A stretch of 49,554 nt of DNA. It comes from a virus. Numbering within the stretch: position 1 is the first letter of the stretch; each line of letters opens with the position of its first letter. Below are positions 38,914 through 46,463 of the stretch, piece by piece. The position numbers were made by a program, and so were the translations under genes. Under the pieces are notes generated by a model, which had not been told where the DNA came from, did no database searches, and saw only the letters and a program-made list of their open reading frames with translations. The DNA lies in IMG/VR virus record IMGVR_UViG_3300027573_000043, positions 1-49,554 of that record. One strand, given 5' to 3'.

Positions 38914-39273
38914 ATGGCGAAACAGGTGAAAAAGCTCGAGCCGAGGACCCTGCCGATCGTTATACAGGATAACGGCGGTCTCGAGCGACTGACCGAGCAG
39001 AGTATGGCTACGTTACGTGAGGTTGCCACAGACCAGGACGCCCCGGCTTCCGCTAGGACAAGCGCCGCAAGATCACTCGCCGAAATCGCCGGTTTGATCG
39101 GCCGACAAAAGCCAAAAGCCAATACAAATCAACGACCTACGGCCGAGCTGTCGCTCGACGAAATCGATCGGGAGATCGCGGCATTAACTGCACTCGACCA
39201 GCCCGAACAACGTTCAAAATCGGAGCCTGCCGTAGCGTCAGATGCTAGGCCCAAGAGGGTCTCGCCCGGCTGA
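38914..39273 (+). CDS. terS: Probable terminase small subunit
   Basis: The protein of 119 residues (135 if TTG 38863 is used) has a basic N-terminus and a helical centre (LERLTEQSMATLREVATDQDAPASARTSAARSLAEIAGLIGRQK), which resembles small-terminase cores. A C-terminal element (ELSLDEIDREIAALTAL) often ends such proteins. It would bind the packaging site; repeats that could be that site lie directly downstream. It is separated from terL by the accessory cluster, fibres and lysis genes. Assignment is by pattern. Confidence 0.55.
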   Translation: MAKQVKKLEPRTLPIVIQDNGGLERLTEQSMATLREVATDQDAPASARTSAARSLAEIAGLIGRQKPKANTNQRPTAELSLDEIDREIAALTALDQPEQRSKSEPAVASDARPKRVSPG

Positions 39274-39389
39274 AACTGGGACCAGAACCGGTACCCGATA
39301 CCAGTACGCAGCCATAAGCCTATTCATATCAAGCACTTAGCCAATACGTTGAGCGGATCGGGTGTCCGCCTAACCCCCTCGAACGGGGC

Positions 39390-39510
39390 GCGAACATCGT
39401 TCAGGCCCGTGACCTTACGTTGCTGTAACGTCATGACGTAAGGTAAGTAGGAATTAAGTCAAGTGACCCTCCGCTATCCGGGATTTTAGTCCGCGAACAT
39501 CGTTCAGGCC
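39390..39510. repeat. 18-bp direct repeat, two copies
   Basis: gcgaacatcgttcaggcc occurs at 39390-39407 and again at 39493-39510, 103 bases apart. They flank the acgt-rich inverted repeats at 39413-39443 in the non-coding region after the probable small terminase. Candidate roles are a packaging (pac/cos) recognition region or regulator binding. I see no gene in 39274-39713. Confidence 0.65.
39413..39443. repeat. Nested acgt palindromes
   Basis: ccttacgt (39413-39420) pairs with acgtaagg (39436-39443), and inside it acgtcatgacgt (39428-39439) is a perfect 12-bp palindrome. Only one of the two structures can form at a time, and no T-run follows. This looks like a protein-binding site rather than a terminator. 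Confidence 0.5.
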
Positions 39511-39648
39511 GCCTCCCGCCCCCTGGCGCAGTCCGCGAGCAGCGCGGCGGCGGGGCCGACACCCCAACTCCGAGTTGAAATTCTACCGACCTATCTAACA
39601 ATGCGTGTATTTGCGTAGTAAGCGGCCTTTTTCGATGCCTGAAACGCC

Positions 39649-39683
39649 GAAGGCCCCAGGATGTCTCCGGGGGCCTTCTTTTC
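39649..39683 (+). terminator. Rho-independent terminator
   Basis: The stem gaaggcccc (39649-39657) with ggggccttc (39670-39678) is followed by ttttc. A second smaller hairpin (gcggc-tgc-gccgc, 39691-39703) with ctgtttt follows. They end rightward transcription from the terminase region before the leftward cluster, or end a non-coding RNA starting in 39274-39640. Confidence 0.8.
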
Positions 39684-39713
39684 AATCCTCGCGGCTGCGC
39701 CGCCTGTTTTCCC

Positions 39714-40124
39714 TTACTTGCGACCCAAACCGGCGGCATGCGCTCTTTGACGCAGCGCCTCCCGGAAGTCGTCCGAAATATCCTTGCGTAAGCCGACCAG
39801 GTCGCGGATTTCGACGGCTTCGGCCGCCGTCGGCGTTCGCAACAGGCGCAGCACGCCTTCCCCGTCGCCGTCCTGGGTCACGGCGCAGAACCCGAGTCGT
39901 TTCTTCGCCCAGCTCCACGCCAGCGCCGAACGCGCCGACACGACCAGCATCAGGCTTCGTCCGTCGCCCCATGTCGCGGCGTATCCGTGCTTTCCCTGCA
40001 GCGTCCAGCAGCGGCAGTCGTCCAGCTTCATCGCGCCGGGCGTGACCTCGAGCGCGACGCGCCATTCCTCGAGCAGCGCTTTGTCGGCGAGCTGGTCTTT
40101 CAGCGATTTGTATGTATCGGCCAT
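39714..40124 (-). CDS. Unknown protein, 136 aa
   Basis: The minus-strand ATG at 40124 has ggaggaga upstream. The protein begins MADTYKSLKDQLADKALLEEWRVALE and has a beta-rich middle (CRCWTLQGKHGYAATWGDGRSLMLVVSARS). A helical C-terminus (AAEAVEIRDLVGLRKDISDDFREALRQ) follows. No family is recognised. It is the last gene of the leftward cluster. Confidence 0.62.
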   Translation of the reverse strand: MADTYKSLKDQLADKALLEEWRVALEVTPGAMKLDDCRCWTLQGKHGYAATWGDGRSLMLVVSARSALAWSWAKKRLGFCAVTQDGDGEGVLRLLRTPTAAEAVEIRDLVGLRKDISDDFREALRQRAHAAGLGRK

Positions 40125-40153
40125 GCGTCGGGTCTCCTCCCCCCTTCGATCGA

Positions 40154-40729
40154 TCACATCGTCAGCAGCGCGAACGCCACGGCCGCGGCCCCCGCGCCGG
40201 ATCCGACGACTGCGACAAGCCCGAGCGCCAGCGCGATTTCGCCGCCTATCGACATCCAGCGCAGGCCGAGCCATGCAACCAGTCCGCAGCACAGGAACCA
40301 GAACCCGACCAGGACGCGCCCGAAGATTTTTTCGTTGCGTTGATCCCTGGCGATGCGCGCCTTCACTTCCGGCGAATTGAAGTGGTCGTAGATCGTCGGC
40401 GGACCGGCGGCGGCCGCCGTCGCGACGCGCTCCCGCTGTTCGCAGACCGCTATTCCGTGCCAGGAACTCTTCGGGTCGCACGGATCGGATGACGCTGGCG
40501 TCGCCCCCGGCGCGTATGTCGTCCCCGGCGCGACGAAGCGCGGATTCGTCACGATCGGTCCGACCCGATGCGGATCGTTCGCTCCCCCAGGCGTATATTC
40601 AATCGAGACCGGCGGCGGCGGCGCCCACATCGTCGCCCGCATCGAATCCGAATTAGGTTCGACGATGGTCCCGGCGCCGACGGGCGCGATCGTCGCGATC
40701 ATCGCGGCGCAGATCAGAATCTTCCTCAT
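40154..40729 (-). CDS. Exported membrane protein, 191 aa, unknown
   Basis: It begins with a clear signal peptide (MRKILICAAMIATIAPVGAG). A proline-rich, probably periplasmic stretch follows (about 21-130, with two cysteine pairs C83/C96 region), then two C-terminal membrane segments (VGFWFLCCGLVAWLGL and IALALGLVAVVGSGAGAAAVAFALL). The ribosome-binding site on the minus strand is ggggaaag. Envelope location suggests superinfection exclusion or another lysogen trait, but there is no direct evidence. Confidence 0.65.
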   Translation of the reverse strand: MRKILICAAMIATIAPVGAGTIVEPNSDSMRATMWAPPPPVSIEYTPGGANDPHRVGPIVTNPRFVAPGTTYAPGATPASSDPCDPKSSWHGIAVCEQRERVATAAAAGPPTIYDHFNSPEVKARIARDQRNEKIFGRVLVGFWFLCCGLVAWLGLRWMSIGGEIALALGLVAVVGSGAGAAAVAFALLTM

Positions 40730-40782
40730 GGTCTTTCCCCCTCTGGCTGATTGGCTGTGCAGTTAATTCACGCCGCGTCGCG

Positions 40783-41148
40783 TCACGGCGGATCGTATTT
40801 CTCTTCGATGATGCGATCGATGATGGCGTCCTGTTTCTCCGACGGCTTCCAGCCCCTGCCCCGCGCCCGCGCGAGGATGCTGTCGACGAAGTCCTGCTCC
40901 CACGCCGAGAGGCGCGCTTCGTCGATGCGGCGCAGCGCCGAGAGGCGCGCCGCGAGGTTCGGCTCCCGCGGCGCCGGCGGCCCCGTCGAGAGCATGGCGA
41001 GCAGTTCGTCGACGCGGATCCGCTTGGCGTCCGCGAGCCTCTTGAGGACGGCGAGCGCGTTCATCGCCTCGCCGTCCCGGTCCGACGAGAGCATCGCCGC
41101 CACCTTGCGCGCCCGGATCAGTTCGTCGGTCGTCAGGATGGCGGCCAT
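40783..41148 (-). CDS. Unknown helical protein, 121 aa
   Basis: Begins MAAILTTDELIRARKVAAMLSSDRDGEAMNALAVLKRLA, a pattern I have seen in many phage and mobile-element proteins of unknown function. The second half (LSAWEQDFVDSILARARGRGWKPSEKQDAIIDRI) looks like the SeqA/terminase-like helical motif found next to it in those proteins. A DNA-related role is possible. Confidence 0.65.
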   Translation of the reverse strand: MAAILTTDELIRARKVAAMLSSDRDGEAMNALAVLKRLADAKRIRVDELLAMLSTGPPAPREPNLAARLSALRRIDEARLSAWEQDFVDSILARARGRGWKPSEKQDAIIDRIIEEKYDPP

Positions 41149-41151
41149 GCG

Positions 41152-41361
41152 TCAGCGCCGCCGCCACTCGCCGACGACCAGTTTCCCGCCACTCTCGAAC
41201 ACGATCGACGCCTGCAGCGCCGCCAGTATCTTCTCGATCGGCGCGTCGACCATCCACGCCACAGCCTCGCGCGTCAGGCCGCGCATGATCATTCCCGATT
41301 CCTTGTCCACGAGGATCCAGTCCCTGCCCCGCGCATCTTCCCCTGCTTCACTCGCCTTCAT
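41152..41361 (-). CDS. Small unknown protein, 69 aa
   Basis: Sequence MKASEAGEDARGRDWILVDKESGMIMRGLTREAVAWMVDAP and on is a small alpha/beta protein without recognised motif. It begins inside the 3' end of the upstream membrane-protein gene (14-base overlap) and ends three bases before the next gene of the cluster. Confidence 0.55.
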   Translation of the reverse strand: MKASEAGEDARGRDWILVDKESGMIMRGLTREAVAWMVDAPIEKILAALQASIVFESGGKLVVGEWRRR

Positions 41362-41458
41362 CGTTCCGCCCCCACATGATCCAGATCAGATACAGCCCCG
41401 CGGCGACGCAGCTGAACGCCAGCCACGCGATCGTCGCGTCGAGAAACGTCGAGATCAT
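41348..41458 (-). CDS. Small single-pass membrane protein, 36 aa
   Basis: MISTFLDATIAWLAFSCVAAGLYLIWIMW forms one membrane segment followed by an acidic/basic end (GRNDEGE). The ATG overlaps the stop of the helix-turn-helix gene (ATGA), which supports it as a real coupled gene. Function is unknown. Confidence 0.55.
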   Translation of the reverse strand: MISTFLDATIAWLAFSCVAAGLYLIWIMWGRNDEGE

Positions 41459-41670
41459 CGCTTCGCCCGTCGCACGCTCGCGTTCAGCCGCGCCTTCGCC
41501 AGCGCCTTCGGGTCGTCGAGCCACGCCTGGAGCTGCATCATCACGGCGTCCGGCGCTCCGTCCTGCGGCGACGCCCACCGATGCGACGTGCGAACCCCCA
41601 CGCCAAACAACCGCGCCGCCTCGACCTGCGACAGGCGCAAAGCCTCGAGCGCGGCGCGGTAGGCGTTCAC
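41455..41670 (-). CDS. Small helix-turn-helix regulator, 71 aa
   Basis: The N-terminal helices (AYRAALEALRLSQVEAARLFGVGVRTSHRWASPQDGAP) match a phage XRE/YiaG-like helix-turn-helix with the recognition helix in VGVRTSHRW. The C-terminus is basic. It may control its own leftward cluster; a perfect 17-bp dyad lies just upstream of that cluster (42175-42191). Confidence 0.7.
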   Translation of the reverse strand: MNAYRAALEALRLSQVEAARLFGVGVRTSHRWASPQDGAPDAVMMQLQAWLDDPKALAKARLNASVRRAKR

Positions 41671-41900
41671 GCGACGTCTTTATTGACGCGCGCCCATGCG
41701 TCGATCGCTATCTGGTCGAGGCCGCGATCCTTCAGCAGCAGATAGGGAAAGTTGACGATCTGCCAGTCATGCAGATCCGACAGGTTCTTGCCTGCGTCGA
41801 GATAGCAGGCATGGCAGGCGTAGTGGCGCGCGCCGTATTTGACGAGCGGCCTGCGCTGTCCAGCGAAGTCTGATCGTTTGCAAAAGCGGCAGGTGCTCAT
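41667..41900 (-). CDS. Small zinc-ribbon-like protein, 77 aa
   Basis: MSTCRFCKRSDF and HYACHACYLDAGK supply two C-x-x-C pairs, a likely zinc ribbon. The C-terminal part (WQIVNFPYLLLKDRGLDQIAIDAWARV) is helical. ATG 41900 overlaps the next stop (ATGA). The frame is open further upstream, but the zinc ribbon begins here. Confidence 0.65.
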   Translation of the reverse strand: MSTCRFCKRSDFAGQRRPLVKYGARHYACHACYLDAGKNLSDLHDWQIVNFPYLLLKDRGLDQIAIDAWARVNKDVA

Positions 41901-42118
41901 GATTGCACCACATGAACGAGATGCTGGCTTGAAGTGCTGTTGAGACTCCAAGGCTTCGGCAGGCACTTTTCGAACGACGCGGCGCGCTTAACGCGGCCTG
42001 TGTCGTGGTTGACGAAAACCCATGTCCCGTTCGTCGTCTCGACAGCGACGCCCAGTTCGGAAGCGCGCGGATCGCCCGCCATGCTGCGCCAGACCTTGTA
42101 AGCAGATAGTTCTTTCAT
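41897..42118 (-). CDS. Small unknown protein, 73 aa
   Basis: First gene of the leftward cluster: MKELSAYKVWRSMAGDPRASELGVAVETTNGTWVFVNHDTGRVKRA and on. It is a small, probably beta-rich protein; no family is recognised. A gagacag element upstream may serve as ribosome-binding site. Confidence 0.58.
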   Translation of the reverse strand: MKELSAYKVWRSMAGDPRASELGVAVETTNGTWVFVNHDTGRVKRAASFEKCLPKPWSLNSTSSQHLVHVVQS

Positions 42119-42174
42119 GATGGCTGTCTCGCTGAGTAGTTGAGTCTCGCCGGGTCTCGGCGACCAGACACAAC

Positions 42175-42191
42175 TACGCCATTTTGGCGTA
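42175..42191. promoter_or_regulatory. Perfect 17-bp dyad in the divergent gap
   Basis: tacgcca-ttt-tggcgta is exactly symmetrical and lies in the 196-bp gap 42119-42314 between the leftward cluster and the rightward fibre genes. It is a good operator candidate for the helix-turn-helix protein of the cluster. No gene is seen in the gap. Confidence 0.55.
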
Positions 42192-42314
42192 CCACGTCAA
42201 GCGACGAAACGCGACAATCTTGCCCCTCGCGCCGACGCAGCGTAAGACATCCCCGCGCCGGAAGGTCTGGAGTCGGCCGCCAGAGCTCGTGAACGCCATC
42301 GCGGAGCCGCGGCC

Positions 42315-43589
42315 ATGACCATCCAGCGACCCCAGCTCAAGTTCCCGTTCACCGGCCAGACAGTCCCCGGCGACGTCATCCGCGACCAGGTGGTCGAGAC
42401 CCACCGCGCGATCGACCAGGTCATCGACCAGCTCGACCGGCCTCCCGCCCCTCACTCGATTCCCTTCAGCGCCCTCGCGCCCGAGACCCTGCGCGGCATC
42501 GCCGACGAGATCGCCGCAAAATCCCTGCGCGAGATCAACGACGCCCGCCTCGCCCTCGCCGCAGCCGCGTCGGACGTGCTCCTGGCGAACGAAGCCGCAG
42601 CCAGGGCCTCTCAGGCCGCGGCCAGAGCCGAACAGGCCGCCAGAGTGATCCTGGAAGGTTCTGGAGCCGCTCTGACGCAGATCCACGCGCAGATCACGCA
42701 GGCGACGCAACGACTCGAGGCGGCGCAGCAGTCGGCGCTCGACGTGTCGCAACAATCCAGCGCCGTCATGCTGAGCGCCAGCGCCGCCGAGAACTGGAGC
42801 GTCGCCTCCTGGCACTGGGCCGAATACATGGGCGGCCCCGGCGACGAGACCCTCCCCGCCGACACCGTCGCCATGTTCGACCTGACCGGCGACCACTGGA
42901 GCGCCCGGTGGTGGGCGAACAAGGCCGCCGAATATGCGTCGGGCGCCGACGGTTCGAACGGCGAGGCCGGCGAAGCGGGAGCCGCGGCCGAAGCCGCGTT
43001 GGACGAGTTCCAGACCTGGTACCTGGGCGCTTTCTCCGTCCCGCCCGTGCTCGACGGCGACGGCGACCCCATCGTCGAAGGCGCATTGTACTTCGACACC
43101 GTCGTCGACCAGATGCAGGTCTGGGACGGAACCCAGTGGCTCGCTTTTGTTCATGACGGCGTCCAGGGACCCATGGGACCCCAGGGAATCCAGGGCGAGC
43201 AGGGCGATGTAGGGCCCATGGGGCCCCAGGGAATCCCGGGCGAGCAGGGCGATGCCGGCCCTGCGGGTCCCGCTGGAGCTGACAGTATCGTGCAGGGACC
43301 GCAGGGCATTCCTGGGGAGCCTGGGGCCACAGGTCTTGATGGACCCGTGGGACCTGCCGGTCCCGCCGGAGCCGACGGAGCCGACGGAGCCGATGGTTTG
43401 GCCGGAGCCGACGGAGCCCCCGGCGCGACAGGCCCCGCCGGCCCTCAAGGCGAGGCCGGCGAGGTCGAGGAGGCCCCTATAGATGGCGGACAATATGTCA
43501 GGAAGGACGGGGTGTGGGAGCTTGTCGACGTCTCGGGCGGCGGTGGAACCGGGACCGTGACGATTATTAACAGCGGCTCGTTCTTCTAG
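42315..43589 (+). CDS. Tail fibre with collagen-like repeats
   Basis: The 424-residue protein has an N-terminal attachment part ([38 protein letters not shown]) and an Ala/Gln-rich coiled coil (about 70-165). A conserved unit follows ([56 protein letters not shown]), then about 100 residues of Gly-X-Y collagen-like repeats (283-383) and a short tip. Its first ~270 residues are paralogous to the fibre at 46464. It probably forms trimers that extend from the tail. Confidence 0.85.
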   Translation: MTIQRPQLKFPFTGQTVPGDVIRDQVVETHRAIDQVIDQLDRPPAPHSIPFSALAPETLRGIADEIAAKSLREINDARLALAAAASDVLLANEAAARASQAAARAEQAARVILEGSGAALTQIHAQITQATQRLEAAQQSALDVSQQSSAVMLSASAAENWSVASWHWAEYMGGPGDETLPADTVAMFDLTGDHWSARWWANKAAEYASGADGSNGEAGEAGAAAEAALDEFQTWYLGAFSVPPVLDGDGDPIVEGALYFDTVVDQMQVWDGTQWLAFVHDGVQGPMGPQGIQGEQGDVGPMGPQGIPGEQGDAGPAGPAGADSIVQGPQGIPGEPGATGLDGPVGPAGPAGADGADGADGLAGADGAPGATGPAGPQGEAGEVEEAPIDGGQYVRKDGVWELVDVSGGGGTGTVTIINSGSFF

Positions 43590-43591
43590 TC

Positions 43592-44839
43592 ATGACTCTC
43601 GTCGACACCACCTGGTACTGCAACAGCGTTGGCTACGCCGCCGTCACCGCCCGCGCCGCGAGCACTGCTGTAGCAGCGGGAACTATCAGGCGACAATTTA
43701 CAACGCCTGCTGTTGGAAGCGAGAGATGCTTCGTCTGCATCGTTGCTGGAACGACATCCGCTTCAGCGGATGCTACCTGGGTTCTGACCAGAGGGGCCAA
43801 GACAACCGACAATACATGTCAATGGATGGAATGCACAGGCCAGGCCGCGCTCAACGGCGACATCGTCAACACAACCACCTGGGCGCAGGTCAAGGCCGCG
43901 ACGCCTGCGGTGCTCGGCCAGATCATCAAGCGTTCGAACAACGCCTCTTATCAGATCTGCACGACGGCGGGCGCGATGAGCGCCTCCGAGCCTGCGTTCT
44001 CCGATACTGCTGGCGTGACCACGACGGATACGACTGCGGTCTGGTGCAGTCTGGGCCCAGTAGGTTCGTTCACGGCCGGCATGGCTCCGTTCGCGCGTCT
44101 CGCCAGTGTATTTGGAACGAACTGGTTCGCCGCCAACAATACGGTTTATGTCGCCAGCAATCACGCTGAGACGCAGGCCACTACAATAAGCATTCCATTT
44201 GGCGCTGGAGCCTCTGTTCTTTGCCACAACGTTGCTGGCGGCTATCCTCCTGCATCCGCCGATCTTACGACTGGCGCAACGATCTCATGTACGGGATCGG
44301 CAGGCGTTTCGGTCGGCTCTTCCGGCAATGGTCCCTGGTATATTCGCGGGATCAGGTTCAGGTGCGGGGTCGGAATATCCACCGCACAGGCGATGATCAT
44401 TGCCGATACAGCGAGCGTCTTTTGTCATTTTGAGGATTGCTCCATTCAGCAGCATTCGACGAGTGCGACTGCTTATATTGCTTTTGGCGGCACCGGTGAG
44501 ACCACTATCATTCTGACAAATACGACGGTGTATTTTGGGCATGTCACCCAGAATATCACTCCCGATGTGAATGTTCTCTGGCAAAGCACTGGTCCGGTGC
44601 TGGCGACGGGCTCGCTGGTTCCTGCAAAGTTCCTTAATCCCCGGTTTAACGGCACTCGCAGAGACATTGTGCTGGAGGCTCTCGATCTGAGCCAGCTTAC
44701 CGGCGTCATCATTGCCTGCACCAGCGGGCAGGCCGGTTTCACGATGGTCAGGGACTGCAAGCTGAACGCCGCCGCTGTACTCTCCGAGACGCCTACACGT
44801 CATGGTTTCGCCGCCCAGTTCTCGCGGTCCTCCTCATGA
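43592..44839 (+). CDS. Probable tail spike/fibre protein, 415 aa
   Basis: The protein is rich in Thr, Ser, Ala, Gly and Cys, with strand-like repeats (GSAGVSVGSSGNGPWYIRGIRFRCGVG; AMIIADTASVFCHFEDCSIQQHS; ETTIILTNTTVYFGHV) that suggest a right-handed beta-helix, as in receptor-binding spikes. The unusual number of cysteines is notable. It follows the collagen-like fibre and overlaps the next gene by ATGA, so the products may assemble together. Confidence 0.65.
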   Translation: MTLVDTTWYCNSVGYAAVTARAASTAVAAGTIRRQFTTPAVGSERCFVCIVAGTTSASADATWVLTRGAKTTDNTCQWMECTGQAALNGDIVNTTTWAQVKAATPAVLGQIIKRSNNASYQICTTAGAMSASEPAFSDTAGVTTTDTTAVWCSLGPVGSFTAGMAPFARLASVFGTNWFAANNTVYVASNHAETQATTISIPFGAGASVLCHNVAGGYPPASADLTTGATISCTGSAGVSVGSSGNGPWYIRGIRFRCGVGISTAQAMIIADTASVFCHFEDCSIQQHSTSATAYIAFGGTGETTIILTNTTVYFGHVTQNITPDVNVLWQSTGPVLATGSLVPAKFLNPRFNGTRRDIVLEALDLSQLTGVIIACTSGQAGFTMVRDCKLNAAAVLSETPTRHGFAAQFSRSSS

Positions 44840-46455
44840 CCGCGCCCTACTCCTCCAGCCGCTTCGCCTACGAGGGGACCGAGACCACCGAGACGTCTAT
44901 CGTTCGCACCGGCGGCGCAGTCGATCCGAACGGGCAGGCGCAGTCGCGCAAGATCGTGACCACGACGAATGCGCAATGGCTCAGGCCGTTCCGTTGCGAG
45001 CCGTGGGCGATCTGGAACGAGACGGTCGGCGCTGATGTGACGGTGACGGTGTACGGCAATGGCGCGTCTGTTCCGTTGACAGATGAAGTTTTCATGGAAG
45101 TCGAGTATTTGGGCGACGCAAGCAGCACTCTTGGAACCATAAAAACAACAACGAAGGCGAACGTTCTAGCGACTGGCGCGGCGGGAACGTCCGACAGTTC
45201 GTCGTGGGCTGGTGGAACGACGGCATTCAAGCTCGTTGCCACGCTCAACAGCCCGCAGCCCGGCCGTCCCGGCCTGATCCATGTCCGCCCGAAGATCGGC
45301 AAGGCGAGCGCGACGATATACCTGGACCCGAAGATCGAACTGAGTCCGTCGTCAACGACGGACCTGATGGCGACGACGCACAAATCCTCGCGCTACGCCT
45401 ATGAAGGAACCGAGACGACCGAGACGACCATCGTGCGCACGGGCGGAACGCCGCACAGCCGCAGGATCGTCACCACGGCGAATTGCCAGTGGCTGCGGCC
45501 TTACCGGGCCGAACCGTTCGCCATCTGGAACGAGACGACCGGCGCTGACGTGACGGTGACGGTGTATGGCTGGGTTCACGACTTGGTTCCATTGAATGAC
45601 CAGATATTCATGGACGTGGAGTATTTGCAGTCCGACGGTCTTGGCAAGATCGTCAGCACCACGAAAGTGAATGTGCTGGCGACGGGCGTTGCTGTTGCGT
45701 CGGATGCATCTGTCTGGCCGACAATGCCATTGGCGACATTCGATGCGCCTCTCGTCCTGAACACGCCTGCCACGCCAGCTATCGGATTGTCGGGCGGCAA
45801 CCTCGTCGTCACCAAGCTCACCAGCCCTAACGACGGATATGCGTCCAGCGCGTTGTTCGCCAGCGTCAGAAAGTATTACTTCGAGATGACGGTCGGGGCG
45901 AAGTCTGTCTCCCCCGCATACAGCATTGGGATCGTCAAGAGCGGGACCACGCTGGTTGACGCCTCCCTCCAAAAGAACTCTACGGTAATTAACCTGCCGA
46001 GCGGTACGTCCAATTCGGTGCTTTGGTCCAACAACGTGACAACAGGCGTTGATTTTGGTGCGGTTTCAGCCGGGACAAATTACGGTTTCGCGATTGATCT
46101 GACCAATCGGCTTGTCTGGGCGCACAAGAACGGCGGCCTGTGGAACCTCAATGCTAGCGCCAATCCTGCGACTGGCGTTGGCGGCTTCACGATTGCGGAG
46201 GGCGATTTTGCGCCGTTAGTCTATATGAGCAGTTCCGGCGGCGGCGACTTCATTACAGCGAACTTTGGCGCAACGGCTTATGCTTACACGGCTCCGTCCG
46301 GGTTTGTGAACTGGGGTTCGGTCTGGACGCCCTTCAGTCTCGTCGCCACGCTTAACAGCCCGCAGCCGGGACAGCCCGGCCTGATCAACGTCCGCGTCAA
46401 GGCCGGCAAGCCATCGGCGACGTACTATATCGATCCGACTCCGGAACTCTCCTAG
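44836..46455 (+). CDS. Tail fibre-associated protein with internal duplication and inserted SPRY-like domain
   Basis: Residues 1-170 and about 180-300 plus the end are two copies of one module: YEGTETTETSIVRTGG/YEGTETTETTIVRTGG, QWLRPFRCEPWAIWNET/QWLRPYRAEPFAIWNET, TLNSPQPGRPGLIHVRPK/TLNSPQPGQPGLINVRVK. The second copy is split by about 200 residues (YYFEMTVGAKSVSPAYSIGIV ... LTNRLVWAHKNGGLWN) resembling the SPRY/concanavalin-like domain in some phage fibres. Receptor or glycan binding is likely. Confidence 0.7.
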   Translation: MTAPYSSSRFAYEGTETTETSIVRTGGAVDPNGQAQSRKIVTTTNAQWLRPFRCEPWAIWNETVGADVTVTVYGNGASVPLTDEVFMEVEYLGDASSTLGTIKTTTKANVLATGAAGTSDSSSWAGGTTAFKLVATLNSPQPGRPGLIHVRPKIGKASATIYLDPKIELSPSSTTDLMATTHKSSRYAYEGTETTETTIVRTGGTPHSRRIVTTANCQWLRPYRAEPFAIWNETTGADVTVTVYGWVHDLVPLNDQIFMDVEYLQSDGLGKIVSTTKVNVLATGVAVASDASVWPTMPLATFDAPLVLNTPATPAIGLSGGNLVVTKLTSPNDGYASSALFASVRKYYFEMTVGAKSVSPAYSIGIVKSGTTLVDASLQKNSTVINLPSGTSNSVLWSNNVTTGVDFGAVSAGTNYGFAIDLTNRLVWAHKNGGLWNLNASANPATGVGGFTIAEGDFAPLVYMSSSGGGDFITANFGATAYAYTAPSGFVNWGSVWTPFSLVATLNSPQPGQPGLINVRVKAGKPSATYYIDPTPELS

Positions 46456-46463
46456 GAGCTGCG

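Noticed and set aside
43161-43460. Repetitive DNA considered as a tandem-repeat element
   Set aside because: It is explained by in-frame Gly-X-Y codons of the collagen-like fibre.
42174-43493. A 439-codon minus-strand frame
   Set aside because: Its Gly/Ser repeats are the reverse complement of the collagen-like repeat, and no start signal fits.
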